From Armatimonadota bacterium (GTDB lineage Bacteria; Armatimonadota; Armatimonadia; Armatimonadales; Armatimonadaceae), in assembly GCA_026392155.1 (NCBI GenBank), contig JAPLCP010000158.1:1-55455 (forward strand): 55,455 bases of DNA. The letters run 5' to 3'. Below, one piece after another: positions 43,459 to 52,726 of the stretch. A program made the translations under genes and the position numbers. A model generated the notes under the pieces. It did not search any database. It worked only from the letters and a program-made list of their open reading frames with translations, and was not told the origin of the DNA. Position 1 is the stretch's first letter; each line of letters opens with the position of its first letter.

Positions 43459-46400
43459 CTACTCCACAGAGTGCGTGTTGTCGTCGTGCTCCCGGTCTAG
43501 TAGGTGGTAGGCGGGATCGACGGTGATATGACGGGGGGAGAACTCCGTTTCAAAGACAAGGGTCTGACGGGGCTGCTGGAGCGTGGCACGGAGCGTGACG
43601 GCATCCTCACCGGTCCAGAGTGTCGCAAAGACGATGTCATGAAGGGGGGCAGGAGTCTCGTTGCCCTGACCGTCGGAGAAGACTTTCTTGGCCGTCACGA
43701 CTACCTCGGTGCGCCAGCGCTTCTTGCTGAGCTGCTTTTTCTTGACCGAGACGACTTTCAGATCACAGAGCGTGATCTTCTCAAAAAGCTCCGTGATCCG
43801 TGTTTTATGGGCGGGCAAGTTTACCTTGAGGTTCTCGACCAAGTTAGCTGCCGTGGGGTACGGCGGCTCTTTGAACGCCAGCACTTTTAAGTAGCTGCTG
43901 AGCACCTTGTCAAAGTGCTCCCCGGCGAGCCAGTGTAGCTCGTGGAAGGCGAGGCCACCTTTCTGGTAGCAGATATAGGGCTGACGGCGCGTGGAGATGA
44001 GGGGCTGCTCCTCCGTACGGTCCTGGCCACGGCCCTTCAAGTAGGCATCGGCGGCACGCTTATTGACTTCGCCGGCCTCGTTGCCCGCCTCGACCGCCAC
44101 TCGGAGCGCGGTGTACTCGGCAAGCGACTCGGAGAGCACCTCGGAGCCGGGCAGGTTCGCTCCCGTGAGCTGGTGCGCCCACCACTGGTGCGCCACTTCA
44201 TGCGCCGTGACATAGAACGGGGTGTCGAAGTCGTCTTTACCGACACTCAGCGTAAAGCCCCCCGCCTCAGAAAACGGGATTGTTCCCGCAAAAGCCTGGG
44301 CAGCGATACTTGCCCCCCGCGCGGGAAACTCGACAATCCGTAGCTCGGAGAAGGGATAGGGCGCGTACGTCTGGGAGCAGAACGCCAGCGCGTCCTTGGC
44401 ACCGCTCAGCATGCGCTTGACATTCCAGGGGTGCCCGGCGTGGTAGTAGACCGTGATAGGCGTGCCTTTGTAAGTCGTTTTCTGTGTCGCGTACTTGCCC
44501 GAGACCACGGCCCAGAAGTAGCGGACAACATGGTTTGACTCGTAGCGGAAGCAGCGCCGTCCGTTTTCTTGCCACTCCCGAGTCAGCCTACCCGGCGCGA
44601 GTGCAAGCTGATCCGGCGCGGTTCGTACGGTCATCGCCAGCTGCACCCAGTCCGAGTCACCGCCGATATAGGTCTGGTAGCAGCCAATGCGCTCGGGAAG
44701 CTCTTTCCATGCGCCCAAGTTCTGCTTCTTACGCTCCGCCGCATCCGTCAGCTCCATCACGGACTGGTAGCCGATCCGAGGCGCAAGATTGGAGAGAAAG
44801 CTCCCATTGGCGGCGATATCGGTGCGCGGGCCACGGGCGGCAAAACCCGGTTTGTCCCAGGCGACCGTAAAGTCTAGGGTCATGGTCTGGCCGGGTGCAA
44901 GCGGCGTGGCGAGCTTCCAGACCTGCATCCCAAGGCGAGTGTCTTCTTGGATGCGAGTTGCAGGAGCCCCGAAGGTAATTTTCTGAGGGTCGAGCTCGTT
45001 GTCGTAGCTCAGGAGTAGCTCGGGGATGGGCTTGTCCGATTTATTTTTGAGCGTGTAGCGCCCCGAAATGCGAAACGTGCGCCGCTCCGGCCAGAGAGTC
45101 ACATCCAGATCGGCAGCCGTCATCTTGGGCTGGGGCAGCTCTAGCCACTTCGCTCGATACGTCCGCTCGTAGTCCGCCCGCGCTTGACTCTGGCTATTCT
45201 CGTTCTGGAACCGATGAATGCCGTGGAAGTTATAGAGCAGCAGCCCCGTGCTCAGCGCACAAAGTACGGTCAGCAGTGCAACTCCGCCACGGTTCTGCGG
45301 GCGCTTGGGGAGGGCAAGGGCGAGCATCCAAAACGCCACCAAGAGCCAGTGCGCTCCCATCCCCAAAAGCTGCGTCTGGTAGGCGCTAAAGCCATCCAGA
45401 TCGGAGTAGTAGGCATCGCCCAGTGTCCCTAAATCCAGCAGCGGGTGCTCCCAGCCCAGCGCGGTAAAGGCGGTGGGAACCAGCACGATCAGCACCACCA
45501 CGAGGTGCCCGACAAACTTATTGGGGACGCGGTTGTGCACCAGAAACGCCAGCGCCGAGAAGCTAAAGAGCGAGACTCCCGTGATCCCAAAAATCCCCAT
45601 CAGGTAGGCACTGCCCTCGGGAGCCACGCCTCCGGCGCGCTGCTGGAGCATCCCGATAACGGAGTAGAAAATCCCTGCCAAGATCAAGGAAAACTGGAGC
45701 GCCACAAAGCGCGCCAGCAGCGCTGCGGTGCGCGAGAGGGGCAGCGCCTCGACAATCGGGGCGACCCGCAGAATCCGATCCTGCCAGCAGAGCTCCCCCG
45801 CATAGATCGCCGCCACAAAGACAAAGAGCGCCCCGTACATGTCGCTCACTTCTTTGAGCACATGGCTATTGGTAGGCAGAAGGGGCGTCCCCGTGAAGCC
45901 CTCTTCTTTCGAGGCCAGCATCGCAAAGGCGATCAGCCCGAAGGCAAGAAAGAGCCAGTAAGGCCAGGCACAGAGGATGAAGCGGGTGTGGAAGCGCACC
46001 AAGTGCAGAAAGCTACGCCACGCCTGAGGCTGAGCATGGGGCTTAGGCACGACTCCCTGCGGCGGCGGCGTTCTATCCCCAGCGCTTCGGCGAGGAAGCT
46101 GCGGCGCGAGGGCGCGGAACCGAAACAGAAGCCCTCCCAGAGCCACCACTCCCAGCCCAATCCCCGACCAGAGGGCGCGGTTGAGAAGCAGCAAGCCATC
46201 GAGCGAGGGCAGCGAGGTGTTGGTCTGCGCCGGTGACCAGTAGCGTGTTTCCGTGGTTAAAAGCGCCATGCCATAGGGGTCGAGAATCGCCGCCGCCCCC
46301 CGGCTCCCGATGGCGGTGGCAAGCCCCGCCCCGATCAGATAGAGCACAAAGAGCCCCACTCCCATAGAGTACACGGCAAAGAGATTTCGAGTGAGTGCCC

Positions 46401-46848
46401 CGGCGACAAAGAAAAGCGCACTGGTGAGCAGTAGGTTGGGCAAGAGAAAAACGAAGTAGGAAAACGCATAGGGCGCGAGGCGAAACGGGCCGAGGTGGGT
46501 CGAGTCGCCCGGAATCACGGTTCCGATCCAGAACCCCAGAGGCAGTGCCAAAAACAGCACCCCGGTCAGGATAAAGCTGCCCAGATAGCGTCCGAAGAAA
46601 TACTGCCAGGCTTTTAGGCGCGACGTGAAGAAGAACTCGTGCACTCGAAGTTCAAAGTCGCGCAGAATCCCGGTGCCCGCAATGGCGGCCACAATCGGCC
46701 CGGCGATCAGGCAGAACCCAGCGGCAAACTGCACCCCGCGCTGGCTGCTCATCACAGCGGCGGCCACGAAGAGGATGAAGAGAAACTGTCCCCAGGTGGC
46801 TCCCTGCCGTAGCCGTAGCATCAATTCCTGCTTTATAACGGTGAACAT
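43459..46848 (-). CDS. ABC-2-type permease fused to M1 aminopeptidase
   Basis: The 1129-residue protein has an N-terminal half of about 540 residues with roughly twelve hydrophobic helices in the style of ABC-2 permeases (WGQFLFILFVAAAVM, LGSFILTGVLFLALPLGFWI, FALAFLVHNRVPNKFVGH-type loops). The C-terminal half carries an extracytoplasmic M1 metallopeptidase domain with the zinc motif HEVAHQWW (about residues 882-889), the distal glutamate in LSESLAEY, and the propeptide-like beta domain (LDVTLWPERRTFRISGRYTL). Fusions of this kind are known in several phyla. The matching ABC ATPase gene is not adjacent. A 22-bp perfect palindrome separates it from the kinase gene. Confidence 0.9.
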   Translation of the reverse strand: MFTVIKQELMLRLRQGATWGQFLFILFVAAAVMSSQRGVQFAAGFCLIAGPIVAAIAGTGILRDFELRVHEFFFTSRLKAWQYFFGRYLGSFILTGVLFLALPLGFWIGTVIPGDSTHLGPFRLAPYAFSYFVFLLPNLLLTSALFFVAGALTRNLFAVYSMGVGLFVLYLIGAGLATAIGSRGAAAILDPYGMALLTTETRYWSPAQTNTSLPSLDGLLLLNRALWSGIGLGVVALGGLLFRFRALAPQLPRRSAGDRTPPPQGVVPKPHAQPQAWRSFLHLVRFHTRFILCAWPYWLFLAFGLIAFAMLASKEEGFTGTPLLPTNSHVLKEVSDMYGALFVFVAAIYAGELCWQDRILRVAPIVEALPLSRTAALLARFVALQFSLILAGIFYSVIGMLQQRAGGVAPEGSAYLMGIFGITGVSLFSFSALAFLVHNRVPNKFVGHLVVVLIVLVPTAFTALGWEHPLLDLGTLGDAYYSDLDGFSAYQTQLLGMGAHWLLVAFWMLALALPKRPQNRGGVALLTVLCALSTGLLLYNFHGIHRFQNENSQSQARADYERTYRAKWLELPQPKMTAADLDVTLWPERRTFRISGRYTLKNKSDKPIPELLLSYDNELDPQKITFGAPATRIQEDTRLGMQVWKLATPLAPGQTMTLDFTVAWDKPGFAARGPRTDIAANGSFLSNLAPRIGYQSVMELTDAAERKKQNLGAWKELPERIGCYQTYIGGDSDWVQLAMTVRTAPDQLALAPGRLTREWQENGRRCFRYESNHVVRYFWAVVSGKYATQKTTYKGTPITVYYHAGHPWNVKRMLSGAKDALAFCSQTYAPYPFSELRIVEFPARGASIAAQAFAGTIPFSEAGGFTLSVGKDDFDTPFYVTAHEVAHQWWAHQLTGANLPGSEVLSESLAEYTALRVAVEAGNEAGEVNKRAADAYLKGRGQDRTEEQPLISTRRQPYICYQKGGLAFHELHWLAGEHFDKVLSSYLKVLAFKEPPYPTAANLVENLKVNLPAHKTRITELFEKITLCDLKVVSVKKKQLSKKRWRTEVVVTAKKVFSDGQGNETPAPLHDIVFATLWTGEDAVTLRATLQQPRQTLVFETEFSPRHITVDPAYHLLDREHDDNTHSVE

Positions 46849-46856
46849 AGATTCCC

Positions 46857-46925
46857 TCCTCCCTCAGTCCCTCCTCCCCTAGCCCCCGGGTACCCTCTGG
46901 GTGCCCGGGGGCTAGGGGAGGAGGG
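46857..46925. repeat. Perfect 22-bp inverted repeat, supplies the kinase stop codon
   Basis: A 22-nt arm (46869-46890: CCCTCCTCCCCTAG, then CCCCCGGG) is exactly complementary to 46904-46925 around a 13-nt loop. A second CCCTCCTCCC half-copy lies to the left. On the minus strand, its CTAG core provides the TAG stop codon of the ribulokinase gene, which then ends in ...ALLP. Confidence 0.92.
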
Positions 46926-48525
46926 CAGCCATCATTCCACGGTGACGTTTTTGCGCCTCGTAGAGCTCGCGCCAGATGTTGTATTTCGCGTCGTGGTAGG
47001 CGCGGGTGGCCGGGTTGGGCATGATCGTCTCGCCCGCGCGGCCCATCGCCGTCATCGCGTCGGTGACGCTGGCGTAGTCGCCTGAGGCGTGCGCGGCGAG
47101 AATGGCGGAGCCGAGCAGCACAGACTCGGGCTCTTTGCCCAGCGTGATGGACATTCCGCAGGCATCGGCGTGCTGCTGGAGCCAGAGCGAGTTTTTCGTG
47201 CCACCACCGGTCGCCACAATCTGCGAGATCGTAAAGCCTTGGACGTTGGCGGCCTCGATAATCGCGCGAGTACCGTAGGCCAGGGCCTGCACCGTGGCAA
47301 CATAGAGCCGCGTGTCCTGCGCCAGAGATTTATCCAGCGAGAGTCCCTCGACCACGCCCCGCGCATGAGGATCGGCAAACGGTGAGCGATTGCCTAGGTG
47401 AAAGTCGAGGACATGAAGATGGCGCGTGAGATACGCAACATCCGCCAGCCCCTCGCTCGCGGCGAGCTTTAGGGCTTCTTGGTTAAGGAGGGCGTAGACC
47501 GTCGTGTCTTCGGACTCGGCTTGCGCCGCGAGGTTGCGAAAGGCGCTGGAGTCCTCGATGGTGTAGTCAATCAGCGCCCCCGCCGCGCTCTGTCCGCCCT
47601 CGGTGAGCCAGTAGCCGGGCACCATGGCGCCAAAGTACGGCCCCCAGACGCCTGGCACAAAGATCGGGTCTTTGGATGCCGCCATGTGGCAGTTGCTCGT
47701 CCCGCCGATCAGCGCAATCGAGCTTTCGAGGTCTGCGGCACCGAGCAAGCCCAGCCCGCCCGCGTGGGCATCTATAATTCCGACGGCAACAAAGCAGCTT
47801 GTGGTCAGGCCAAAGTGCGTGGCGGCTTCTGGAGTCAGCGGCCCGATGCGCTCCCCAATAGGCCGGATGGGGTTCTGCGTGATCCGTGGATCGTCGAGGC
47901 CCAGCGTGGCCAGAAAGCCCGTGTCCCAACGGCCTTCGTGGCCCAAGTACGTCCACTTGCAGACATTGGTGCAGAGCGAGCGCACGTCTTGGCCCGAGGC
48001 TTTGTAGGTCAGGAAGTCCGCTAGATCCAGAAACTTAGTCGCCGCAGCCCAAGTCTCGGGCAGGTTTTTCTTGAGCCACTGCAACTTCGGCGGCTCCATC
48101 TCGGGCGAGATCGCGCCACCGACGTACTTCAAGACCTCATGGCTCCCCGCGTTGATGGCATCGGTCTCCACAATCGCGCGGTGGTCCATCCAGACGATAA
48201 TATTCTGCTCTGCACTGCCACTGGGGCTCACGGTCAGCGGCACATCGCCCTCGCCCAGCACGACCAGCGAGCAAGTCGCGTCAAAGCCGATCCCGACCAC
48301 GCTCTCAGGAGCCACTTTGGCCTGCGCCAGCGCCCCCCGCACCGCAATTCCTACCGCACTCCAGATGTCGCCGCTGCTCTGCTCGACAAACTCGGGCTGG
48401 GGCCGCCACAGTTTGATCGGGTGGGTTGCCATGCCCTTTCGCGCTCCATCCACGACGGAGAAAACCCCCGCCCGCGCCGAGCCCGTCCCCACGTCCACCC
48501 CGACAACAAATCTTTCCTCAGTCAT
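46912..48525 (-). CDS. FGGY-family D-ribulokinase/pentulose kinase
   Basis: The 537-residue kinase phosphorylates a pentulose, probably D-ribulose or L-ribulose. It has the phosphate motif VGVDVGTGSARAGVF, VEQSSGDIWSAVGIAVRGAL, WMDHRAIVETDAIN, and, in the second half, GGTSNCHMAASKDP and VATGGGTKNSLWLQQHADAC. The cysteine-rich EQSSxDIW opening is typical of the D-ribulokinase-like (YDCD/5C-CHO) group of FGGY proteins. The ATG at 48523-48525 is set by TAAAAT (48538-48533) 7 nt upstream; the longer frame upstream runs into the divergent riboswitch and is not coding. The stop codon is supplied by the palindrome. Confidence 0.9.
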   Translation of the reverse strand: MTEERFVVGVDVGTGSARAGVFSVVDGARKGMATHPIKLWRPQPEFVEQSSGDIWSAVGIAVRGALAQAKVAPESVVGIGFDATCSLVVLGEGDVPLTVSPSGSAEQNIIVWMDHRAIVETDAINAGSHEVLKYVGGAISPEMEPPKLQWLKKNLPETWAAATKFLDLADFLTYKASGQDVRSLCTNVCKWTYLGHEGRWDTGFLATLGLDDPRITQNPIRPIGERIGPLTPEAATHFGLTTSCFVAVGIIDAHAGGLGLLGAADLESSIALIGGTSNCHMAASKDPIFVPGVWGPYFGAMVPGYWLTEGGQSAAGALIDYTIEDSSAFRNLAAQAESEDTTVYALLNQEALKLAASEGLADVAYLTRHLHVLDFHLGNRSPFADPHARGVVEGLSLDKSLAQDTRLYVATVQALAYGTRAIIEAANVQGFTISQIVATGGGTKNSLWLQQHADACGMSITLGKEPESVLLGSAILAAHASGDYASVTDAMTAMGRAGETIMPNPATRAYHDAKYNIWRELYEAQKRHRGMMAALLP

Positions 48526-48554
48526 GGTAAGGATTTTACCCGGATTTTGTGATA

Positions 48555-48652
48555 CGCTGACGCCGCTCCCGCCCTCTGGGGAAGTCCGGTGTGATTCCGG
48601 CACTGTCGCGCAACGGTAATTGAGCTTTATGCTCCGAGTCCGATCGCCAGCG
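48555..48652 (+). promoter_or_regulatory. Cobalamin (adenosylcobalamin) riboswitch
   Basis: The sequence shows the conserved core: GGGGAAGTCCGGTGTGATTC (48578-48597), then CCGGCACTGTCGCGCAACGG (48598-48616) and the B12 box GAGTCCGATCGCC. The outer helix pairs CGCTG (48555-48559) with CAGCG (48648-48652). It is on the plus strand and the first gene downstream is the pseudopilin gene at 48812, with about 160 nt between. No terminator-like hairpin with a T-tract is obvious in that spacer, so translational or mRNA-level control is as likely as attenuation. A possible -10 box TACGCT overlaps the start of P1. Confidence 0.9.
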
Positions 48653-48694
48653 GGGGCAAAGCGCCGTGGATTGAAATCCCGGCTCGTGAGGAAA

Positions 48695-48733
48695 AACCCA
48701 CCTTCGTGGGTTGCAGTCCGCGCAGGCGGACTT
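48695..48733. repeat. Two-hairpin repeat downstream of the riboswitch
   Basis: Two adjacent hairpins, CCCAC-CTTC-GTGGG (48697-48710) and AGTCCGC-GCAG-GCGGACT (48715-48732), are joined by TTGC. The arrangement matches the copy inside the DUF1549/1553 gene at 33080-33125. It sits in the leader between the riboswitch and the pseudopilin gene. Confidence 0.75.
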
Positions 48734-48811
48734 ATCTTCTCTAGCCGCGAATTCATTCGACGGTAACAAAATCCCTCGGCCTGCGCGAAACAGGCTAGAA
48801 AGAATACGTTT

Positions 48812-49582
48812 GTGACCTCGAATTCTCGTCGGTCAGCCTTTACGCTGATCGAGCTTCTTGTCGTCATCGCGATTATCGCGATTCTGGCGGCGATCCTCTT
48901 CCCCGTCTTTGCTCAGGCACGCAGCAAGGCCCGCCAGACCTCCTGCCTCTCCAATACCAAGCAGCTTGGCCTAGCGGCACTGATGTACTCCCAAGACTAC
49001 GACTCGACCTTCCCGTTGTTTAGCTACGGCGACTCCAAGACCTACTGGGTCGGGGCGCGGGCAGGCTTCTCTGGGCCACTGGATAAAAAGCTCGGGCTGA
49101 TCTTCCCGTATCTCAAGAGCGGTGAGATCCAGCGCTGCTCGGAGTACGCGGGCCTATCCAATCTAGGCGGCACGGGCTATGGCTACAGCGCAGTGCTCGC
49201 CAATGAGCAGTGGGTTAACACCGGCGGAAGCTGGGTGATGCAGCCTCAGCCCGCCACGGATGCGGCGATCACACGCCCTGCTGAGTGTCTGCTCTTTGCG
49301 GATTCAGGCAACCGCACGGATCCCGCCGCAACAGGCCCGGACACGATGAAAACCATCGCTACGGTGGCCGAGACCATCACGATTCAGCCGCCCAGCTCCT
49401 GGTGCTTCCCCGGCTACGGCTGTACGTCGTCGCTGGACTTTCGGCACCAAGGCTTTGGCAATATCGTCTTCTGTGACGGCCACGCAAAAGCCATTGCCCG
49501 CGCCGTGTTTGCCGCCAAGCTACCCGTCAGCGAGCAGCAGCCCGGCATCGTCTACCGTGGCGACTGGCTGATGGCGAAATAA
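48812..49582 (+). CDS. Type II secretion-like pseudopilin (DUF1559)
   Basis: The 256-residue protein has a prepilin leader and hydrophobic helix ([20 protein letters not shown]), followed by [18 protein letters not shown]. The DUF1559 region has [20 protein letters not shown] and, near the C-terminus, [15 protein letters not shown], the family's D-G-H signature. Members are exported by a type II/IV-like system and processed by prepilin peptidase. The start is GTG 48812. No Shine-Dalgarno is obvious. The 260-nt leader contains a cobalamin riboswitch and a two-hairpin repeat, an unusual context for this family. Confidence 0.9.
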   Translation: MTSNSRRSAFTLIELLVVIAIIAILAAILFPVFAQARSKARQTSCLSNTKQLGLAALMYSQDYDSTFPLFSYGDSKTYWVGARAGFSGPLDKKLGLIFPYLKSGEIQRCSEYAGLSNLGGTGYGYSAVLANEQWVNTGGSWVMQPQPATDAAITRPAECLLFADSGNRTDPAATGPDTMKTIATVAETITIQPPSSWCFPGYGCTSSLDFRHQGFGNIVFCDGHAKAIARAVFAAKLPVSEQQPGIVYRGDWLMAK

Positions 49583-49620
49583 GCTTCCCCCCTAGCCCCC
49601 GTTGGACGGGGGTTAGGGGG
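49583..49620. repeat. CCCCCTAGCCCCCG palindrome, terminator and ftsY promoter edge
   Basis: CCCCCTAGCCCCCG (49588-49601) and CGGGGGTTAGGGGG (49607-49620) pair over 14 bp with one G-T wobble; the loop is TTGGA. Its last Gs run directly into TAAAAT (49621-49626), so the palindrome forms the left part of the ftsY promoter's GGTAAAAT. Confidence 0.9.
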
Positions 49621-49632
49621 TAAAATGCCCTC

Positions 49633-50526
49633 ATGCTCAAACGTGGCGTGTTCAAGACGCTCTTTCAATCTGTCGATGCTCTGGTGACTGGCAAGGGCCG
49701 CATTGATGACGAACTCTTTGATGAGTTCGAGGAGGCGCTCCTCGCGGCGGATCTCTCGCTTCGTACCACCGACCAGGTTCTGGAGCGCCTCAAGGGCATG
49801 GTGCGCGACCAGCGGATGTCCACGGCGCAAGAAGTCCAAGACGGTCTCAAGCTCGCGCTCACCGAGGCGCTCGGCGATCCAGGGGACACGAAGCTCAGAG
49901 TCGCGGAGAGCGGCCCGACACTCTATTTGATGGTGGGAGTGAACGGCGTCGGCAAGACCACGAGCCTCGGGAAGCTGGCCTATCGCGCGTCGAAAAAAGA
50001 GGGCAAGAAAGTGATTCTCGCGGCGGGCGACACGTTTCGCGCCGCCGCCGCCGAGCAGCTCGGGATCTGGGCGGAGCGCTCGGGAGCGGAGCTGATCCGC
50101 CAGAAAGAGAACGCCGACCCTGCCGCCGTGGTGCACGATGCGATTATCGCGGCCAAGGCGCGTGGAGCCGATCTGATTCTGGTAGACACCGCAGGGCGCT
50201 TGCACACAAAGCTCAATCTGATGGAGGAGCTACGCAAGATCGGGCGTATCTGCGAGAAAGAGCTGGGAAGAAAACCCGATGAAGTGCTACTGGCGCTGGA
50301 CGCCACCACGGGTCAGAACGCGATTCCCCAGGCCAAGCAGTTCACCGAGGCCGTGGGCGTGACCGGGATTGTGCTGGCAAAACTCGATGGCACAGCGCGT
50401 GGAGGAATCGTGATTACGCTCCGACAAGAGCTAGGCGTCCCCGTGAAAATGGTCGGTGTCGGCGAGGGCGCAGAAGACATGCTCCCCTTCAACCCCGAGG
50501 TCTTTGTGGAGGCGATGCTGGGGTAG
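49633..50526 (+). CDS. ftsY: Signal recognition particle receptor FtsY
   Basis: FtsY docks the SRP-ribosome complex at the membrane. The 297-residue protein has the N domain (LFDEFEEALLAADLSLRTTD) and the SRP-type GTPase G domain: GVNGVGKTTSLGKLA (P loop), ILAAGDTFRAAAAEQL, ILVDTAGRLHTKLNLM and AKLDGTARGG. The acidic A domain is missing, as in many bacteria with short FtsY. ATG 49633 follows TAAAAT by 6 nt (leaderless). A CCCCCCAAGATTGGGGG palindrome follows the stop codon. Confidence 0.96.
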   Translation: MLKRGVFKTLFQSVDALVTGKGRIDDELFDEFEEALLAADLSLRTTDQVLERLKGMVRDQRMSTAQEVQDGLKLALTEALGDPGDTKLRVAESGPTLYLMVGVNGVGKTTSLGKLAYRASKKEGKKVILAAGDTFRAAAAEQLGIWAERSGAELIRQKENADPAAVVHDAIIAAKARGADLILVDTAGRLHTKLNLMEELRKIGRICEKELGRKPDEVLLALDATTGQNAIPQAKQFTEAVGVTGIVLAKLDGTARGGIVITLRQELGVPVKMVGVGEGAEDMLPFNPEVFVEAMLG

Positions 50527-50552
50527 CCCCCCGCCCCCCAAGATTGGGGGAA
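50526..50552. repeat. Palindrome family copy after ftsY
   Basis: CCCCCCGCCCCCC and TTGGGGG are separated by a short AAGA segment, giving a 5-7-bp hairpin with a tight loop. It begins at the base after the ftsY stop and lies 11 bp before the TATCCT box of the next gene. Confidence 0.65.
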
Positions 50553-50576
50553 TATTTCATGGTATCCTAAAAGCCT

Positions 50577-51086
<510 letters not shown>

Positions 51087-51092
51087 AAAAAC

Positions 51093-52676
51093 TTGGCAAA
51101 AGTTCTGGTCAGTGACCCGGTTGCGGCGGAGGGTGTTGCCATCCTCCGCCGTGCGGGGCTCGAAGTTGACGTTAAAACCGGCCTCTCCAGCGACGAGCTC
51201 AAAGAGATCATTGGGGAGTACGAGGGCCTTGCGGTTCGCTCGGAAACCAAGGTGACGGCGGAGATTCTCGAAGCCGCGCATAAGCTCAAGATCATTGGAC
51301 GTGCGGGGGTCGGGGTGGACAATATTGATGTCGCTCGGGCAACAGAGAAAGGCGTCCTGGTCGTGAACTCGCCCGAGGGCAATACCATTGCCGCCGCTGA
51401 GCTCACCGTGGCGCTGTTTTTTGCCCTCTCGCGCAATGTCCCCCAAGCGCACGCCAGCATGAAAGCAGGCGAGTGGAAACGCAGCAAGTTTGTGGGAGTC
51501 GAGCTCTACGGCAAGACCGCAGGCGTGATCGGGCTGGGCAAGATCGGACGGGAAGTCGCCAAGCGGCTCAAAGCGCTGGAGATGCCGATTCTGGCCTACG
51601 ACCCGTTTCTGGGCAAAGAGCAGGCCGATGCACTGGGCGTCCAGCTCGTGGACCTCGACACGCTCTACCGCAACGCGGACTTCATCACGGTGCATGTCCC
51701 CAAGACCAAAGAGACCACCGGCCTCATCTCCGATGCGCAGCTTGCGGTCATGAAAGACGGCGTCCGGCTGATCAATGTCGCCCGTGGCGGTATCTACGAC
51801 GAAGCGGCGCTCTTGCGCGGGCTAGAGTCGGGCAAGCTCGGTGGCGCGGCGCTGGATGTCTGGAGCAACGAGCCCATCGCTCCCGACTATCCCCTCGCGC
51901 TACATCCTAAAGTGGTCGCCACACCGCACCTCGGCGCCTCAACCGAAGAGGCACAAGTGGGGGTTGCCGTGGACATCGCCGAGCAGATCGTCACCGTGCT
52001 CCAGGGGGGCAGTGCCCGCGCCGCCGTGAACATGCCGAGCCTTCCCGCCGAGATTCTACACCGCACCGCGCCGTATCTGACACTTGCGGAGAAGATGGGC
52101 AGCCTCAAGGCACAGCTCGCCCGTGGCTCCGTCACGGCAGTTGAAGTGCGCTACGAGGGCGAGTTCGACACGGCCCAGACGGTTCATCTGACACGCGCCG
52201 TGCTCAAGGGCCTGCTCACACCCGCGCTTGGGGAGTCGGTGAACTATGTCAATGCCCCAGCTCTCGCGGCCTCGCGTGGCGTCAAAGTCACCGAGTCGCG
52301 TGGCCCACGCGGCGATGAGTACGAGCGCCAGCTCACCGTGCTTGCCACGGATGACCGGGGCACGCATGGCGTCACCGGAACGATCTTTGGCAAGAGCGAC
52401 CCGCACATTGTCTTTCTGGACACCTACCCCGTGGACTTCCGCGCCGACGGCCACCACATCATGGTTCGCAACCATGATAGGCCCGGTATGATCGGCAAGA
52501 TCGGCACGATTCTAGGCGAGGGCGGGGTCAATATCGCCGGGATGTACGTGGGCCGCGATGAAAAAGACGGCACCGCCGTGATGGCACTCTCGGTAGACTC
52601 CGCTGCCTCCAACGAAGTCGCGGAGACCATCCGTAGCCTGGATGGGATTCTCTCGGTTCGCCAAGTGGTGCTGTAA
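51093..52676 (+). CDS. serA: D-3-phosphoglycerate dehydrogenase
   Basis: SerA oxidises 3-phosphoglycerate, the first step of serine synthesis. The 527-residue protein is of the long type: catalytic domain (RSETKVTAEILEAAHKLKII, RAGVGVDNID), NAD-binding domain (GLGKIG, HVPKTKETTGLI, NVARGGIYDE, and the catalytic His in TPHLGASTEEAQ), the intervening ASB-like domain and a C-terminal ACT domain (HIMVRNHDRPGMIGKIGTIL). The start is TTG 51093, 6 nt downstream of the cyclophilin stop. Confidence 0.96.
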   Translation: MAKVLVSDPVAAEGVAILRRAGLEVDVKTGLSSDELKEIIGEYEGLAVRSETKVTAEILEAAHKLKIIGRAGVGVDNIDVARATEKGVLVVNSPEGNTIAAAELTVALFFALSRNVPQAHASMKAGEWKRSKFVGVELYGKTAGVIGLGKIGREVAKRLKALEMPILAYDPFLGKEQADALGVQLVDLDTLYRNADFITVHVPKTKETTGLISDAQLAVMKDGVRLINVARGGIYDEAALLRGLESGKLGGAALDVWSNEPIAPDYPLALHPKVVATPHLGASTEEAQVGVAVDIAEQIVTVLQGGSARAAVNMPSLPAEILHRTAPYLTLAEKMGSLKAQLARGSVTAVEVRYEGEFDTAQTVHLTRAVLKGLLTPALGESVNYVNAPALAASRGVKVTESRGPRGDEYERQLTVLATDDRGTHGVTGTIFGKSDPHIVFLDTYPVDFRADGHHIMVRNHDRPGMIGKIGTILGEGGVNIAGMYVGRDEKDGTAVMALSVDSAASNEVAETIRSLDGILSVRQVVL

Positions 52677-52678
52677 GA

Positions 52679-52722
52679 CCCTCCTCCCCTAACCCCTCCT
52701 CCCGATAACGGAAAGGAGGGGA
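52679..52722. repeat. Palindrome family copy between convergent genes
   Basis: CCCTCCTCCCCTAACCCCTC and the following CTCCC are followed by a right arm AGGAGGGG (52714-52721) that pairs with CCCCTCCT (52693-52700). It separates serA from the oppositely oriented unknown gene and probably terminates both. Confidence 0.75.
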
Positions 52723-52726
52723 ACGC

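Noticed and set aside
48526-48867. N-terminal extension of the ribulokinase frame
   Set aside because: It would run through the riboswitch and repeat on the opposite strand. The TAAAAT box and the conserved kinase start at MTEERFVVGVD place the start at 48525.
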